Positions 53,703 through 63,109 of a stretch of 64,000 nucleotides of DNA are shown one piece after another. A model generated the notes under the pieces. The model did no database searches and was not told where the DNA came from. It worked only from the letters and a program-made list of their open reading frames with translations. Both the position numbers and the translations under genes were made by a program. This DNA comes from Algoriphagus lutimaris (GTDB taxonomy: Bacteria > Bacteroidota > Bacteroidia > Cytophagales > Cyclobacteriaceae): contig NZ_JAFIDJ010000001.1 in assembly GCF_017051705.1 (NCBI RefSeq), positions 1,269,786 to 1,333,785 on the forward strand, in the 5' to 3' direction. Position 1 is the stretch's first letter. Each line of letters begins with the position of its first letter.

Positions 53703-53754
53703 AGTTTCCTAGTTTGAATCAGTTTAAAGTAAAATAAACATTCATACTCTTATA

Positions 53755-53868
53755 ATGGATTTTCTATCCCTTAAAGGAGAAATCAATTTTATTGCTTCAG
53801 CTTCCTCAAACAATCAAGCAAGCTCGTGGTTTATTGAAAATAACAAGGTTTCAAAAGATTTATCTTAA
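53755..53868 (+). CDS. possible small ORF of 37 residues
   Basis: An ATG-started frame of 37 codons (MDFLSLKGEINFIASASSNN then QASSWFIENNKVSKDLS) fills the space before the SDR gene. The composition is unremarkable, with no membrane segment and no ribosome-binding signal. It could be chance or a decayed remnant. It is listed so that the 174-base gap is accounted for. Confidence 0.2.
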   Translation: MDFLSLKGEINFIASASSNNQASSWFIENNKVSKDLS

Positions 53869-53915
53869 CAACCATTTTGAATACCTATTTGCTCATCAAC
53901 AAAAAACATAAACCA

Positions 53916-54611
53916 TTGAAAAATTATTTAATCATTGGAGCTTCTTCAGGAATCGGAAACACCCTTGCAAAAATTTTAGCTGAATCTGGGCATACAGTAT
54001 TTGGAACTTATTTTAAAAATACTGTGGAATCTGAAATCCCAAACCTCTCGTTCAATCCATTGAATGTATTGGAAGAAGACTTCAACCTGGATTTTTTGCC
54101 TGAAAAGCTTGATGGAATTGCTTATTGTCCCGGTAGTATCAATTTAAAGCCATTTTCCAGAATTAAACCAGAAGAGTTTGTTCAAGACTATGAACTTCAG
54201 GTAATTGGAGCGATTAAAATCTTACAAGCAGTTTCATCCCGTCTTAAAGCTTCAGGAAATTCTTCTGTAGTTTTATTTTCTACCGTAGCTGTCCAAAATG
54301 GATTTAATTTCCATACCCAAGTGGCTGCCTCCAAAGGAGCAATTGAAGGGTTGACTCGATCTCTTGCATCAGAATGGGCTCCATCCATCCGGGTGAATGC
54401 AATCGCTCCTTCCATAACAGACACTCCATTAGCTCAAAAATTATTGAATTCAGAGGAGAAAAAATCAGCGAATGCACAACGGCACCCGTTAAAAAAAATA
54501 GGAAGTACTCAAGATATTGCAGAAATGGCCAATTTTCTACTTTCAGAAAAATCCTCTTGGATCACAGGACAGGTTTTTCATGTAGATGGAGGAATGGCTG
54601 GAATTAACTAA
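53916..54611 (+). CDS. SDR-fold protein with the catalytic tyrosine replaced
   Basis: A 231-residue SDR with the cofactor loop IIGASSGIGNTLAK. The active-site Ser122 (FSTVAVQ) and Lys140 (AASKGAIEGL) are present, but the Tyr expected four residues before the Lys is Val136 (HTQVAASK). A QVAASK or similar motif is found in some related SDRs, so this may be a subfamily trait. The C-terminal VNAIAPSITDTPLA and ITGQVFHVDGGMAG are normal. No ATG is in reach; TTG at 53916 gives a natural N-terminus (MKNYLIIGASS), TTG at 53877 a longer one. The Lacal_2735 gene follows 7 bases on. Confidence 0.8.
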   Translation: MKNYLIIGASSGIGNTLAKILAESGHTVFGTYFKNTVESEIPNLSFNPLNVLEEDFNLDFLPEKLDGIAYCPGSINLKPFSRIKPEEFVQDYELQVIGAIKILQAVSSRLKASGNSSVVLFSTVAVQNGFNFHTQVAASKGAIEGLTRSLASEWAPSIRVNAIAPSITDTPLAQKLLNSEEKKSANAQRHPLKKIGSTQDIAEMANFLLSEKSSWITGQVFHVDGGMAGIN

Positions 54612-54618
54612 AATACAT

Positions 54619-54795
54619 ATGTTCGGATTATTCAAAAAGAAGTCTAAAATAGACTTGCTAAAAGAAAAGTATCAAAAGCTTCAACAGGAATCTTATAAGC
54701 TTTCTACAGTCAATCGAATGGAAAGTGATAAAAAACTGGCAGAAGCAGAAGAGGTATATCAAGAAATTAAAGCTTTAGAAACGAAAGAAAATTAA
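54619..54795 (+). CDS. Lacal_2735 family small protein
   Basis: From ATG 54619 the 58-residue protein is a basic-then-charged helix: MFGLFKKKSKIDLLKEKYQ and then LSTVNRMESDKKLAEAEEVY. The MFGLFKKK opening and the LST.NR.ESD.K pattern match the Lacal_2735 family of Bacteroidota. It is probably a coiled-coil protein of unknown role. It ends directly at the ATG of the DUF2867 protein with no gap, and lies 7 bases after the SDR, so the three genes look like an operon. Confidence 0.8.
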   Translation: MFGLFKKKSKIDLLKEKYQKLQQESYKLSTVNRMESDKKLAEAEEVYQEIKALETKEN

Positions 54796-56229
54796 ATGAA
54801 AATTCTGCTGGCAGGTGCCTCTGGATATATTGGAAAAAGAATCCTCCCTGTTTTATTGGAAAAAGGGTATCAGGTTATCTGCTGCGTGAGAGACAAAAAT
54901 CGTTTTAACCCGCCGGAAGAAAATAATCATCTTTTAGAAATAATAGAAGTAGATTTTCTTGATCGAGATTCACTAAAAAATATACCTCGGGACATTCAGG
55001 GAGCTTATTATTTATTACATTCTATGGCCGCTTCCTCAGATTATGAGGAGATGGAAATGAAGTGCGCCCAAAATTTCAAAGAGGTCGTCAATCGCACCGA
55101 TGCCAAACATGTAATTTATCTCAGCGGAATCATCAATGATTCAGAGTTATCTAAGCATCTAAAATCCAGAAAGGCTGTAGAAGAAGAGCTGGCAAAAGGT
55201 AATTACCACTTTACTACGCTTCGAGCTGGAATCATCATTGGTTCAGGGAGTGCTTCTTTTGAAATTATCCGGGATTTGGTGGAAAAACTTCCGGTGATGA
55301 TTACCCCCAAATGGTTGAATACAAAATGTCAGCCAATTGCAATCTCTGATGTGATCAAGTTTCTAGTAGGAGCACTTTTCAAAGAAGAGCTGTATGATCA
55401 AAGTTTTGATATAGGAGGACCAGACATACTAACCTATAAAGAAATGCTTTTGGGTTTCGCAGAAGCAAGAGGCTTAGAAAGGAAAATATTTATTGTACCG
55501 GTGATGACTCCCAAAATCTCCTCCTATTGGCTTTATTTCGTTACTTCAACTTCTTATAATTTAGCGACTGCGTTAGTAAGCAGTATGAAAATAGAAGTTA
55601 TATGTAAAGAAAGTAAAATCAATGAAATCCTGCAGATCACTCCTATTGATTATAAAACAGCCTTAAAAAGAACCTTATACAAAATTGATGAACATGAGAT
55701 TTTATCCAGTTGGAAGGATTCATGGAGTAGCGGAGTCATCAATAAGAAATTAGCCCTACGGAGAAATGTCCCAACTTATGGTTGCTTCAAAGATGTCCGG
55801 ACTAAAAAAGTAGAGAGTATTCAAAAAGCCAAGGACAAAATTTGGAATATAGGTGGAGATACTGGTTGGTATTATGGCAATTGGTTATGGGAAATCAGAG
55901 GTTTTTTGGACCAATTATACGGAGGAGTCGGGCTCCGAAGAGGGAGAAGTCACCCTTCCAATTTATCACCTGGAGACGCATTGGACTTTTGGAGGGTACT
56001 TTATGCGGATAAAGAAGAGGGTAGGTTATTACTTTTTGCAGAGATGAAACTTCCGGGGGAAGCCTGGTTAGAGTTTAGTTTTAAAGATCATGTATTAACC
56101 CAAACCGCTACCTTTCGCCCTTGGGGTCTTTCAGGAAGAATGTATTGGTTTGCAGTATTCCCGTTTCACGGATTCATTTTTCAAGGAATGATCAATAAAA
56201 TCACCGAAAATCTTGATTCTCCAAAATAG
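54796..56229 (+). CDS. NAD(P)-binding / DUF2867 fusion protein
   Basis: A 477-residue protein of two domains. The first (about 1-290) is an atypical SDR with the loop ILLAGASGYIGKRILP, like NmrA-type or NAD(P)H-binding nucleoside-sugar enzymes. The second (about 320-470) is DUF2867, with LLFAEMKLPGEAWLEFSF and TATFRPWGLSGRMYWFAVFP. This fusion occurs widely in bacteria with unknown function. There is no signal peptide. It is translationally adjacent to the Lacal_2735 gene, which has no bases in between. Confidence 0.85.
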   Translation: MKILLAGASGYIGKRILPVLLEKGYQVICCVRDKNRFNPPEENNHLLEIIEVDFLDRDSLKNIPRDIQGAYYLLHSMAASSDYEEMEMKCAQNFKEVVNRTDAKHVIYLSGIINDSELSKHLKSRKAVEEELAKGNYHFTTLRAGIIIGSGSASFEIIRDLVEKLPVMITPKWLNTKCQPIAISDVIKFLVGALFKEELYDQSFDIGGPDILTYKEMLLGFAEARGLERKIFIVPVMTPKISSYWLYFVTSTSYNLATALVSSMKIEVICKESKINEILQITPIDYKTALKRTLYKIDEHEILSSWKDSWSSGVINKKLALRRNVPTYGCFKDVRTKKVESIQKAKDKIWNIGGDTGWYYGNWLWEIRGFLDQLYGGVGLRRGRSHPSNLSPGDALDFWRVLYADKEEGRLLLFAEMKLPGEAWLEFSFKDHVLTQTATFRPWGLSGRMYWFAVFPFHGFIFQGMINKITENLDSPK

Positions 56230-56385
56230 CCAATTGAAAACATTTTTTCTTTATCCTACTTGGGCAGGATAGCTAGTTCCATTTTCCCTTTTAAATTAAA
56301 CTGTATTAATCTGATCCTCAAGGCTACACTTGAAATCTTTTTATTGTTGAGTTGATTTACCCTTTATACCCAAATACCCTTTCCT

Positions 56386-57840
56386 ATGAAGTTATCAAAA
56401 GTGACTTTTGCCCTTTTTTGGATTTTATTTTTTCTCAATTCCAGCTTTGCCCAAAAGAAACCCAACATCGTACTCATCATGGCTGATGACCTAGGTGGTC
56501 GGGATTTACCGGTATATGGAAATCGCTTCAATGAAGCTCCAAATATTTCCAAACTTGCATCTCAAGGTATGGTGTTTTCAAATGCCTATGCAGCTCCAGT
56601 ATGCTCCCCTACTCGAGCTAGTATTCAATCTGGACAATATCCAGCACGAGTAGGAATTTTCGATTTTATTCCAGGGCATTGGAGACCCTATGAAGAGGTC
56701 ACTGTTCCCCATCATGAAGTTCAGCACCTACCCAATCAAATAATAACAATTGGAGAAGCTATGCAGTCCGCTGGTTACAAGACCGGGTATTTTGGGAAAT
56801 GGCATTTAGGAAACAATCCAGAACATCTTCCTCAAAACAGAGGCTATGACCAAGCCCATACGTATGTAGGAGGAGGTTTTTATAAGCCCAAATTTACTCC
56901 TGAATATCAATCAAATGAGAAGAAGCGCTTAAGTGAAGTACTCACGGATATGGGAATTAATTTTCTCGAAGAAAATCAAGAAGAGCCTTTCTTTCTCTTC
57001 ATTTCCCATTACGATGTTCATGTTCAATTAGATGCTGATAAAGAATTGATTTCTAAATACCTGAACAAAGAAAATGACCCAAATTATTCCAATAATGCAG
57101 TTTATGCTGCAATGATCGAACATGTGGATCTCAGCGTTGGAAAGATCATGGAAACTCTTGAGAAGTTAGGATTAGCAGAAGAAACCCTCTTCATTTTTTA
57201 TTCGGATAACGGTGGAGTCAATAATCGGTTCGATCACATTCCATTATTGGCAGGAGGCAGTTTGGAGGTGTATCCAGAAGGTCATCCATTAAGATATATA
57301 GCCACTACAAACATCCCTTTAAGAGCTGGAAAAGGAACGGTGTATGAAGGTGGAGTTCGAGTTCCATTGATTGTGAGATGGCCTGGAAAAGTAAGGTCTG
57401 GAATCAAAACTGAAGCCTTGGTTTCCAGTGTAGACTTTTTCCCAACTTTTGTAGAATTAGCACAAGGAACAATGCCTGAAAAACAGGTATTTGATGGAAT
57501 TTCGATGCTTCCTGTTCTCACTGAAAATAAGATTGATTCTGAACGCGAGCTTTTTACTCATTATCCAGTATACCATCACACGGTCCCCATGTCTGCGCTA
57601 CGAAAAGGGAATTGGAAAATCATTGAAAACCTGGTATCAGGAGAATTCTCCCTTTATAATTTGGAGTTTGACTTAAGTGAAATGACTGATTTAAAATTCA
57701 GCTATCCTGCAAAACTCGAGGAAATGAAAACTGTATTAAAAAAATGGCAACAAAACACAAAGGCACAGATGCCAAAACCAAATCCAGATTTCGATCCAGT
57801 CAACAGATATCAATGGGGTAAAAACCCATATGCAAATTAG
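56386..57840 (+). CDS. exported sulfatase
   Basis: A signal peptide (residues 1-22, ending SSFA) leads into a type I sulfatase domain. The formylglycine site is Cys73 in CSPTRAS (C-x-P-x-R), metal ligands Asp34 and Asp35 are in IMADDLGG, and GYFGKWHLG is the conserved family block. It needs a formylglycine-generating or anaerobic maturase, not in this window. At 484 residues it is a normal length and should act in the periplasm on sulfated sugars or aryl sulfates. No polysaccharide-use locus (SusC/SusD pair) surrounds it, which argues against one dedicated polysaccharide. Confidence 0.92.
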   Translation: MKLSKVTFALFWILFFLNSSFAQKKPNIVLIMADDLGGRDLPVYGNRFNEAPNISKLASQGMVFSNAYAAPVCSPTRASIQSGQYPARVGIFDFIPGHWRPYEEVTVPHHEVQHLPNQIITIGEAMQSAGYKTGYFGKWHLGNNPEHLPQNRGYDQAHTYVGGGFYKPKFTPEYQSNEKKRLSEVLTDMGINFLEENQEEPFFLFISHYDVHVQLDADKELISKYLNKENDPNYSNNAVYAAMIEHVDLSVGKIMETLEKLGLAEETLFIFYSDNGGVNNRFDHIPLLAGGSLEVYPEGHPLRYIATTNIPLRAGKGTVYEGGVRVPLIVRWPGKVRSGIKTEALVSSVDFFPTFVELAQGTMPEKQVFDGISMLPVLTENKIDSERELFTHYPVYHHTVPMSALRKGNWKIIENLVSGEFSLYNLEFDLSEMTDLKFSYPAKLEEMKTVLKKWQQNTKAQMPKPNPDFDPVNRYQWGKNPYAN

Positions 57841-57908
57841 ATAATCCCAATTCTACATACTTTAAACAAATAGCTATCTTGTAACAGGCACACCACCTTA
57901 TTTTTTTT

Positions 57909-58886
57909 ATGAAAGCAATTGTTTTAGAAAAATATGGACTTCCCAAGGAGGTATTGAGGGTACAAGAAATTGATCTCCCACAACCAAAAGAAAAAGAGGT
58001 TCTCGTTAAAATTATCACTACTTCAATCAATGACTATGATTGGAGTATGGTCAGAGGAAAGCCCTATCTCTACCGTCTCATGTATGGGTTAACCAAGCCA
58101 AAAAACAAAATTTTGGGAATGGAGCTTTCAGGAATCATAGAAAAAGTTGGGGCTCGAGTCAGTAAGTTTAATGTGGGGGATGAAGTATATGGAGATATTT
58201 CAAATTTTGGCTTCGGAACTTTCGGTGAATATATCTGTGTACCAGAACATGAATTACTTCCAAAACCTAAGGCCCTAAGTTTTGAAGAAGTAGTGGCCAT
58301 TCCACATGCTGCTACCTTAGCCTTTCAAGCTTTACAGGATTTAGGGGGAATAAAGACTGGGAAAAAGATTTTAATCAACGGAGGTGGTGGCGGAGTTGGA
58401 ACAATAGGTGTTCAACTTGCCAAAACTTACCAATGCCATGTCACCGGTGTAGATTCCGCTGTCAAATTAAGCAAAATGAGGGCGCTAGGGTTTGATGAAG
58501 CAATTGATTATACCACCACTGATTTTACCCAAACTGGCGAACAGTACGATTTGATATTGGATTGTAAATCTACCAAATTACCCAAAAGCTATTTGAAGGC
58601 ATTAAAGAAAAATGGAACCTATGTCACTATTGGTGGTCATATTAAAAGCCTCTTGAGTATTTTTATTTGGAGTAAACTCAAGCGAAAAAGTTCAGGTAAA
58701 AATCTGCTCATTCTGAGTTTGATTCCAAATAAAGATCTAGAAAGTATTACTCAATTTATGCTCAAAAATGAGTTCAAACTTCAAATTGATGGGCCTTATT
58801 CTTTTGATAAAATACCTGGATTGGTTCAATATTTTGGTAACGGGCTTCATCAAGGGAAAATAGTGATCAAAATAGGATCCAAATGA
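57909..58886 (+). CDS. medium-chain dehydrogenase/reductase, quinone reductase type
   Basis: A 325-residue MDR protein with the GroES-like start (LPQPKEKEVLVKIITTSIND), the LGMELSGIIEKVG block and a nucleotide loop ILINGGGGGVGTIGVQLAK. Structural zinc cysteines are absent, so it is probably a zinc-free NADPH reductase of the quinone-oxidoreductase type. A second copy of this family is at 11383. The gene has no visible operon partner; the sulfatase upstream ends 68 bases earlier. Confidence 0.87.
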   Translation: MKAIVLEKYGLPKEVLRVQEIDLPQPKEKEVLVKIITTSINDYDWSMVRGKPYLYRLMYGLTKPKNKILGMELSGIIEKVGARVSKFNVGDEVYGDISNFGFGTFGEYICVPEHELLPKPKALSFEEVVAIPHAATLAFQALQDLGGIKTGKKILINGGGGGVGTIGVQLAKTYQCHVTGVDSAVKLSKMRALGFDEAIDYTTTDFTQTGEQYDLILDCKSTKLPKSYLKALKKNGTYVTIGGHIKSLLSIFIWSKLKRKSSGKNLLILSLIPNKDLESITQFMLKNEFKLQIDGPYSFDKIPGLVQYFGNGLHQGKIVIKIGSK

Positions 58887-58962
58887 AAATTTCTTCCGGA
58901 TTTCAGGGACAAGCCAATCAAAATAGCGAAATTATATGGGCTTCTAACTAGTAATTTATCTC

Positions 58963-59874
58963 ATGGCATTCATAGATTATTATAAAACATTAGGCATTTC
59001 GAAAACTGCAACGGAAAAAGAAATAAAAGCTGCCTATCGAAAACTGGCTCGGAAATACCATCCGGATCTTAATCCAGACAATAAAGAGGCTGAATTAAAA
59101 TTCAAAGAAATAAATGAAGCCAATGAGGTGTTAAGCAATCCAGAAAACCGGAAGAAATACGATAAGTACGGAAAAGATTGGAAGCATGGAGAGGAATTTG
59201 AAAAAGCTCAACAGCAAAGGCGTCAGCAATCACAGTATACCCAACATGAATCCGGTCAAGGAAGCTTCTCGGGTCAGGATTATTCAGATTTTTTTGAATC
59301 CATGTTTGGCGGAGGTGGAAGAACCTATTCCAGTCACGGTCAAAGAACTCCAAAATTCAAGGGACAGGATTACAATGCTGAATTGCATTTGGATCTCAAA
59401 GATGTTTATTCAACCCAAAAGCAAATACTAACTGTAAATGATAAAAAAATAAGATTGACCGTACCTGCGGGAGTAGAAAATGGACAACAAATCAAAATCA
59501 AAGGAAACGGAGGGCCAGGTATCAATGGCGGTCCTAATGGAGATTTATACATCAAATTTATCATCACCAACTCCACCCCATTTAAGAGAGAAGGAGACAA
59601 TTTATATAAAGATGTTGATCTGGACTTATACACCGCCATTTTAGGAGGAGAGATCATCATTGACACATTTGACAGTAAGGTAAAGCTCAAAATAAGTCCA
59701 GAAACCAAAAATGGCACCAAAGCCAAATTAAAAGGAAAAGGCTTTCCAGTATACAAAAAAGAAGGGCAGTTTGGAGATTTGATAATTACTTACCATATCA
59801 AAACTCCCACGGGGTTAACCGAACGTGAAAAAGAATTATTCAAAGAATTACAAAAACTTAGAACTCATGGTTGA
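58963..59874 (+). CDS. cbpA: DnaJ-type co-chaperone, CbpA-like
   Basis: A J domain (1-70) with the HPD motif at residues 33-35 (KYHPDLNP) is followed by a Gln/Ser/Gly-rich linker (QQRRQQSQYTQHESGQGSFS) and two beta-sandwich DnaJ C-terminal domains. The cysteine-rich zinc finger of DnaJ is absent, as in CbpA. It stimulates DnaK ATPase. The end overlaps the next gene by 8 bases, which encodes a CbpM-like modulator, supporting the CbpA assignment over plain DnaJ. Confidence 0.93.
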   Translation: MAFIDYYKTLGISKTATEKEIKAAYRKLARKYHPDLNPDNKEAELKFKEINEANEVLSNPENRKKYDKYGKDWKHGEEFEKAQQQRRQQSQYTQHESGQGSFSGQDYSDFFESMFGGGGRTYSSHGQRTPKFKGQDYNAELHLDLKDVYSTQKQILTVNDKKIRLTVPAGVENGQQIKIKGNGGPGINGGPNGDLYIKFIITNSTPFKREGDNLYKDVDLDLYTAILGGEIIIDTFDSKVKLKISPETKNGTKAKLKGKGFPVYKKEGQFGDLIITYHIKTPTGLTEREKELFKELQKLRTHG

Positions 59875-60157
59875 GACTCACTTAATAGCTATCAAAACCA
59901 TCTGCTTAAACTATGGTATTGACAATTCCTTTGTAGAAGAGCTAAATGAAATTGGATTGATCCATATTGAATTCGTTGAAAAGGACTGGTATATTCATCA
60001 AGATCAAATTTCAGATCTTGAAAAAATGATTCGACTGCATAACGAGTTAAATCTTAACTTGGAGGGCATTGACGTGGTTTTTAATCTTTTACAAAAAGAA
60101 AAAGAACTGAAAGAAGAGCTTACCATGCTCAGAAACCGGTTAAAATTGTATGAATAG
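59867..60157 (+). CDS. cbpM: CbpM-like chaperone modulator
   Basis: From ATG 59867 the 96-residue protein has a MerR-like helical start (LIAIKTICLNYGIDNSFVEEL), a DWYIHQDQISDLEKMIRLHNEL block and a C-terminal coiled coil (LLQKEKELKEELTMLRNRL). CbpM binds the J domain of CbpA and inhibits it. The 14 residues upstream in the frame are read from the cbpA 3' end. The 8-base ATGGTTGA overlap with cbpA suggests coupled translation. Confidence 0.88.
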   Translation: MVETHLIAIKTICLNYGIDNSFVEELNEIGLIHIEFVEKDWYIHQDQISDLEKMIRLHNELNLNLEGIDVVFNLLQKEKELKEELTMLRNRLKLYE

Positions 60158-60259
60158 GTTTAAGACATTAAATTTTCTTTTGTAATTGCCACACATGAGG
60201 TATCATGGCAGATTATTCAATTTGTCTTCATCATACCTAATCCATTGAATCTTTCTTAT

Positions 60260-61642
60260 ATGAAAAAAATACTGATAGTAATCATTTTTTTATGTCTATC
60301 TACACAGTCTATCCTAGCCCAATCAACTTCCAATCTTCTTTCTAAAGAAGAGGTTTTGGAAGATTTAGACTACCTATATAAATCTTTAATTGAAGCTCAT
60401 TATCAAGTATATGCGTATGTCACTGAGCAGGATTTTAAATCTACTTATCAAAAAGTAAAGGGATCCATCGAGCAGGACAGTCTGAGTTTACTGGAAACCA
60501 CTACAGCTTTCCAACAATTAATCTCAGCCATTAACAATGGACATACAGAAATTACATTTCCAGGTCAATCTTACGCTGAATATGCCTATTCTGGAGGAAC
60601 AGTTTTCCCTTTAGAAATTGCCTTTGAAAATGGTAAACCATTGATTCGAAAAAATTGGTCGAAAGAAGATCAAATCAAACTAGGCTCAGAGCTAATTAGT
60701 GTAAATGGGATTCCGATATCGGATATATTATCAAAAATTTATCCTCAAATTTCTGCTGAACGCCCCTACTTTAAACAAGTAAAATTAGAGTTGTTTTCTT
60801 TCCCCAGATACTATTGGCAACTATTTGGCATGCAGGATTCTTTCAGAGTAGAAATAGAGTCAAAGGGTACAAGATCTAATTATACGCTAGATGCCATTCG
60901 AGTCATTGAAGATTTTGAAATGAAACGGGATGAGATTCTAAACACTAAGTTGGAATTGAAATTCCTAGGTAATTCGGCCTATTTAAATACTGGCAATTTT
61001 GGAGGTGATGAACAAGCATATCAAAAATTCATCGATTCCGCTTTTGTTGAAATTCGGAATAATAAAAGCGAAAATTTAATCCTTGACCTTAGAAATAATG
61101 GAGGTGGGGATAACTCTTATAGTGATTATTTGATTTCTTATTTTGCAGATAGACCATTTACATGGAATTCAAAATTCACTTTGAAAACCAGTAGTTTTTT
61201 GAAAGACCATGTTAGAAAAAATAATGATACAACTACCCGGTATTCGAGAGAAATTCTTTCACACAAAAATGGGGAAATATTTGATTTTACATTTGAGGAT
61301 ATTCAACCTCAGCCACTAGAAAAGAGATTTACTGGTGAGGTGTTTGTACTAGTAAACAGACAATCTCATTCTCAATCAGCTGTTACAGCAGCTCAAATTC
61401 AAGATTATAGATTTGGTAAAATAGTCGGTGAGGAAACTGGAGATTATCCTTCTTTATATGCATCAGTTTTTAGATATAAATTACCCAATTCAGGAATAGA
61501 AGTCCAGGTTTCCAAAGGATATATTGTCCGGGTAAATGGAAGTACCGCAGAAGAAGGTGTAATTCCAGATATTTATATAAAAGACTATCTATTAGATGAG
61601 AAGGATGAAATTTTAGAAGGCTTATTAAAGCGGTTGAATTAA
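60260..61642 (+). CDS. exported S41-family peptidase
   Basis: From ATG 60260 the 460-residue protein has a signal peptide (MKKILIVIIFLCLSTQSILA), then a helical N-terminal part, a small PDZ-like segment and the S41 core: LILDLRNNGGGDNSYSDYL and VLVNRQSHSQSAVTAAQIQD, where the Ser of SQSA should be the nucleophile of the Ser/Lys dyad, followed by VGEETGDYPSLY. The family degrades C-terminal tails or peptides in the periplasm. The gene starts a run of exported proteins with no shared promoter visible. Confidence 0.87.
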   Translation: MKKILIVIIFLCLSTQSILAQSTSNLLSKEEVLEDLDYLYKSLIEAHYQVYAYVTEQDFKSTYQKVKGSIEQDSLSLLETTTAFQQLISAINNGHTEITFPGQSYAEYAYSGGTVFPLEIAFENGKPLIRKNWSKEDQIKLGSELISVNGIPISDILSKIYPQISAERPYFKQVKLELFSFPRYYWQLFGMQDSFRVEIESKGTRSNYTLDAIRVIEDFEMKRDEILNTKLELKFLGNSAYLNTGNFGGDEQAYQKFIDSAFVEIRNNKSENLILDLRNNGGGDNSYSDYLISYFADRPFTWNSKFTLKTSSFLKDHVRKNNDTTTRYSREILSHKNGEIFDFTFEDIQPQPLEKRFTGEVFVLVNRQSHSQSAVTAAQIQDYRFGKIVGEETGDYPSLYASVFRYKLPNSGIEVQVSKGYIVRVNGSTAEEGVIPDIYIKDYLLDEKDEILEGLLKRLN

Positions 61643-61680
61643 AGAAATAAAATCATATCCATAAGTTATCAGTCCACCAT

Positions 61681-62805
61681 ATGAAGAAGTTATTATTCAC
61701 ACCTTTGATTTTTCTTCAGCTTCTGGTGAATGCACAGGAAGTTGAATTTATTACAAATTCTAGATTGATTCTTGGAGGTGAAAAAGAAAAATCGGCTTCC
61801 ATTAGCGCTGGAGATATAGATCAGGACGGAGATATAGATGTGGTGGTGGCAGATGGAAGGCATTGGCCTCAAACCAATAAGGTTTTTTTCAATAATGGAT
61901 TCGGAATTTTTACCGTATCCCGTCTGCTCGATGATGTTTATGAAACAAGTTATGCTACAGAACTGGCTGACTTTGATGGAGATGGGGATCTGGATGTGGC
62001 CGTAGGAAACGATATGGCTCCTAATGCTATCTACCTCAATGACGGAAAGGGAAACTTCACCAAGTCTGGTACTTTTGGAAATGATTACTCACCCACAAGA
62101 AACCTAAAAACAGTAGATATAGATGCCGATGGAGATATCGATATCTTAATTACCAATCGAGGCCGTGTCAATGAAATTTGTCTGAATAACGGACTAGGGG
62201 AATTTAAAGAACGGATAGAGTTTGGATCATCTGATGATTCAACCATCGATGTGGATGTTGCCGATATTGATCAAGATGGAGACATGGATCTGATTTTGGC
62301 AAATAGGGATGGGCAACAAAACTATATCTACTTAAATGATGGAAACCTAACCTTTGATGTAAGAATAATTTTTGGAACTGGCTCAGATGAAACCAGATCA
62401 GTTGGAGTAATCGATATAGACTCTGACGGCTTTCTGGATATCATTACAGCAAATATTGGAGAGCCAAATGCGATCTATTTCGGAGATTCAAACTTCAGTT
62501 ACCAACGAAACATTATTTTTGACTCTAGTTCAGATGAATCCTATTCTTTGGATTTTGGAGATTTGGACAATAATGGCAGTATAGATATTGCTATTGCCAA
62601 TTCAGGAAGTCCTAATAAAGTCTTTTTAAATTTTCAGAATGCTGAAATCTGGAAAGAATTTCAACTTTCCAGTGGGGATTTAGATACCTATGATATCATC
62701 ATAAATGATTTAAACAATGATCAGAGATTGGATATCATTGAAAGCAATTCCGATGATCTCAATTACTTTTATTTTAATCGAGTGAAACAAACATCCAATA
62801 AATGA
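61681..62805 (+). CDS. exported FG-GAP/VCBS repeat protein
   Basis: A signal peptide (residues 1-18, ending VNA) is followed by six to seven repeats, each with a calcium-binding loop of D-x-D-x-D-G-x-x-D type (DIDQDGDIDVVVAD, DFDGDGDLDVAVGN, DIDADGDIDILITN, DIDQDGDMDLILAN, DIDSDGFLDIITAN). This forms a beta-propeller exposed outside the cell and stabilised by calcium. No type IX sorting domain is visible at the C-terminus. Such propellers bind surfaces or partners. It follows the S41 peptidase by 38 bases and may be cotranscribed. Confidence 0.88.
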   Translation: MKKLLFTPLIFLQLLVNAQEVEFITNSRLILGGEKEKSASISAGDIDQDGDIDVVVADGRHWPQTNKVFFNNGFGIFTVSRLLDDVYETSYATELADFDGDGDLDVAVGNDMAPNAIYLNDGKGNFTKSGTFGNDYSPTRNLKTVDIDADGDIDILITNRGRVNEICLNNGLGEFKERIEFGSSDDSTIDVDVADIDQDGDMDLILANRDGQQNYIYLNDGNLTFDVRIIFGTGSDETRSVGVIDIDSDGFLDIITANIGEPNAIYFGDSNFSYQRNIIFDSSSDESYSLDFGDLDNNGSIDIAIANSGSPNKVFLNFQNAEIWKEFQLSSGDLDTYDIIINDLNNDQRLDIIESNSDDLNYFYFNRVKQTSNK

Positions 62806-63109
62806 TCTTTTAGATTGGCTTGTAGGTATTTTTTTAGATCCTTCCTCCTGCTTGGTAATCCAATTATACAAATACACCTTCAGCCACTACTAAATACTTA
62901 CTTATATCTTCCTGATTTTCAATTTTTTTACTTCGTCCAATTCCATGTGCTTTTTATAAATTAAATTGAATTCAATTTTTAGATTTTATGAAAAACCGTA
63001 TTCAAGTACTTGTTACTTTTGACTTATATTCTTCTTTTACTCACAAAAAGATTCCGAGGAGAATTTGTAATTTGGAACGTATGACATTTCATAATCCTTT
63101 ATTTTGTTC
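62806..63109. other. AT-rich spacer with a small open frame
   Basis: About 300 bases separate the FG-GAP and SGNH genes. A 41-codon frame starts at ATG 62988 (MKNRIQVLVTFDLYSSFT then HKKIPRRICNLERMTF) and its TGA overlaps the SGNH start as ATGA. The predicted peptide has no membrane or family character, so the frame may be chance. No clear promoter or terminator is found. Confidence 0.45.

Noticed and set aside
56252-56271. Hairpin TATCCT / AGGATA after the DUF2867 gene
   Set aside because: Only 6 bp, with a mixed-base tail and no T-tract, so not a convincing terminator.
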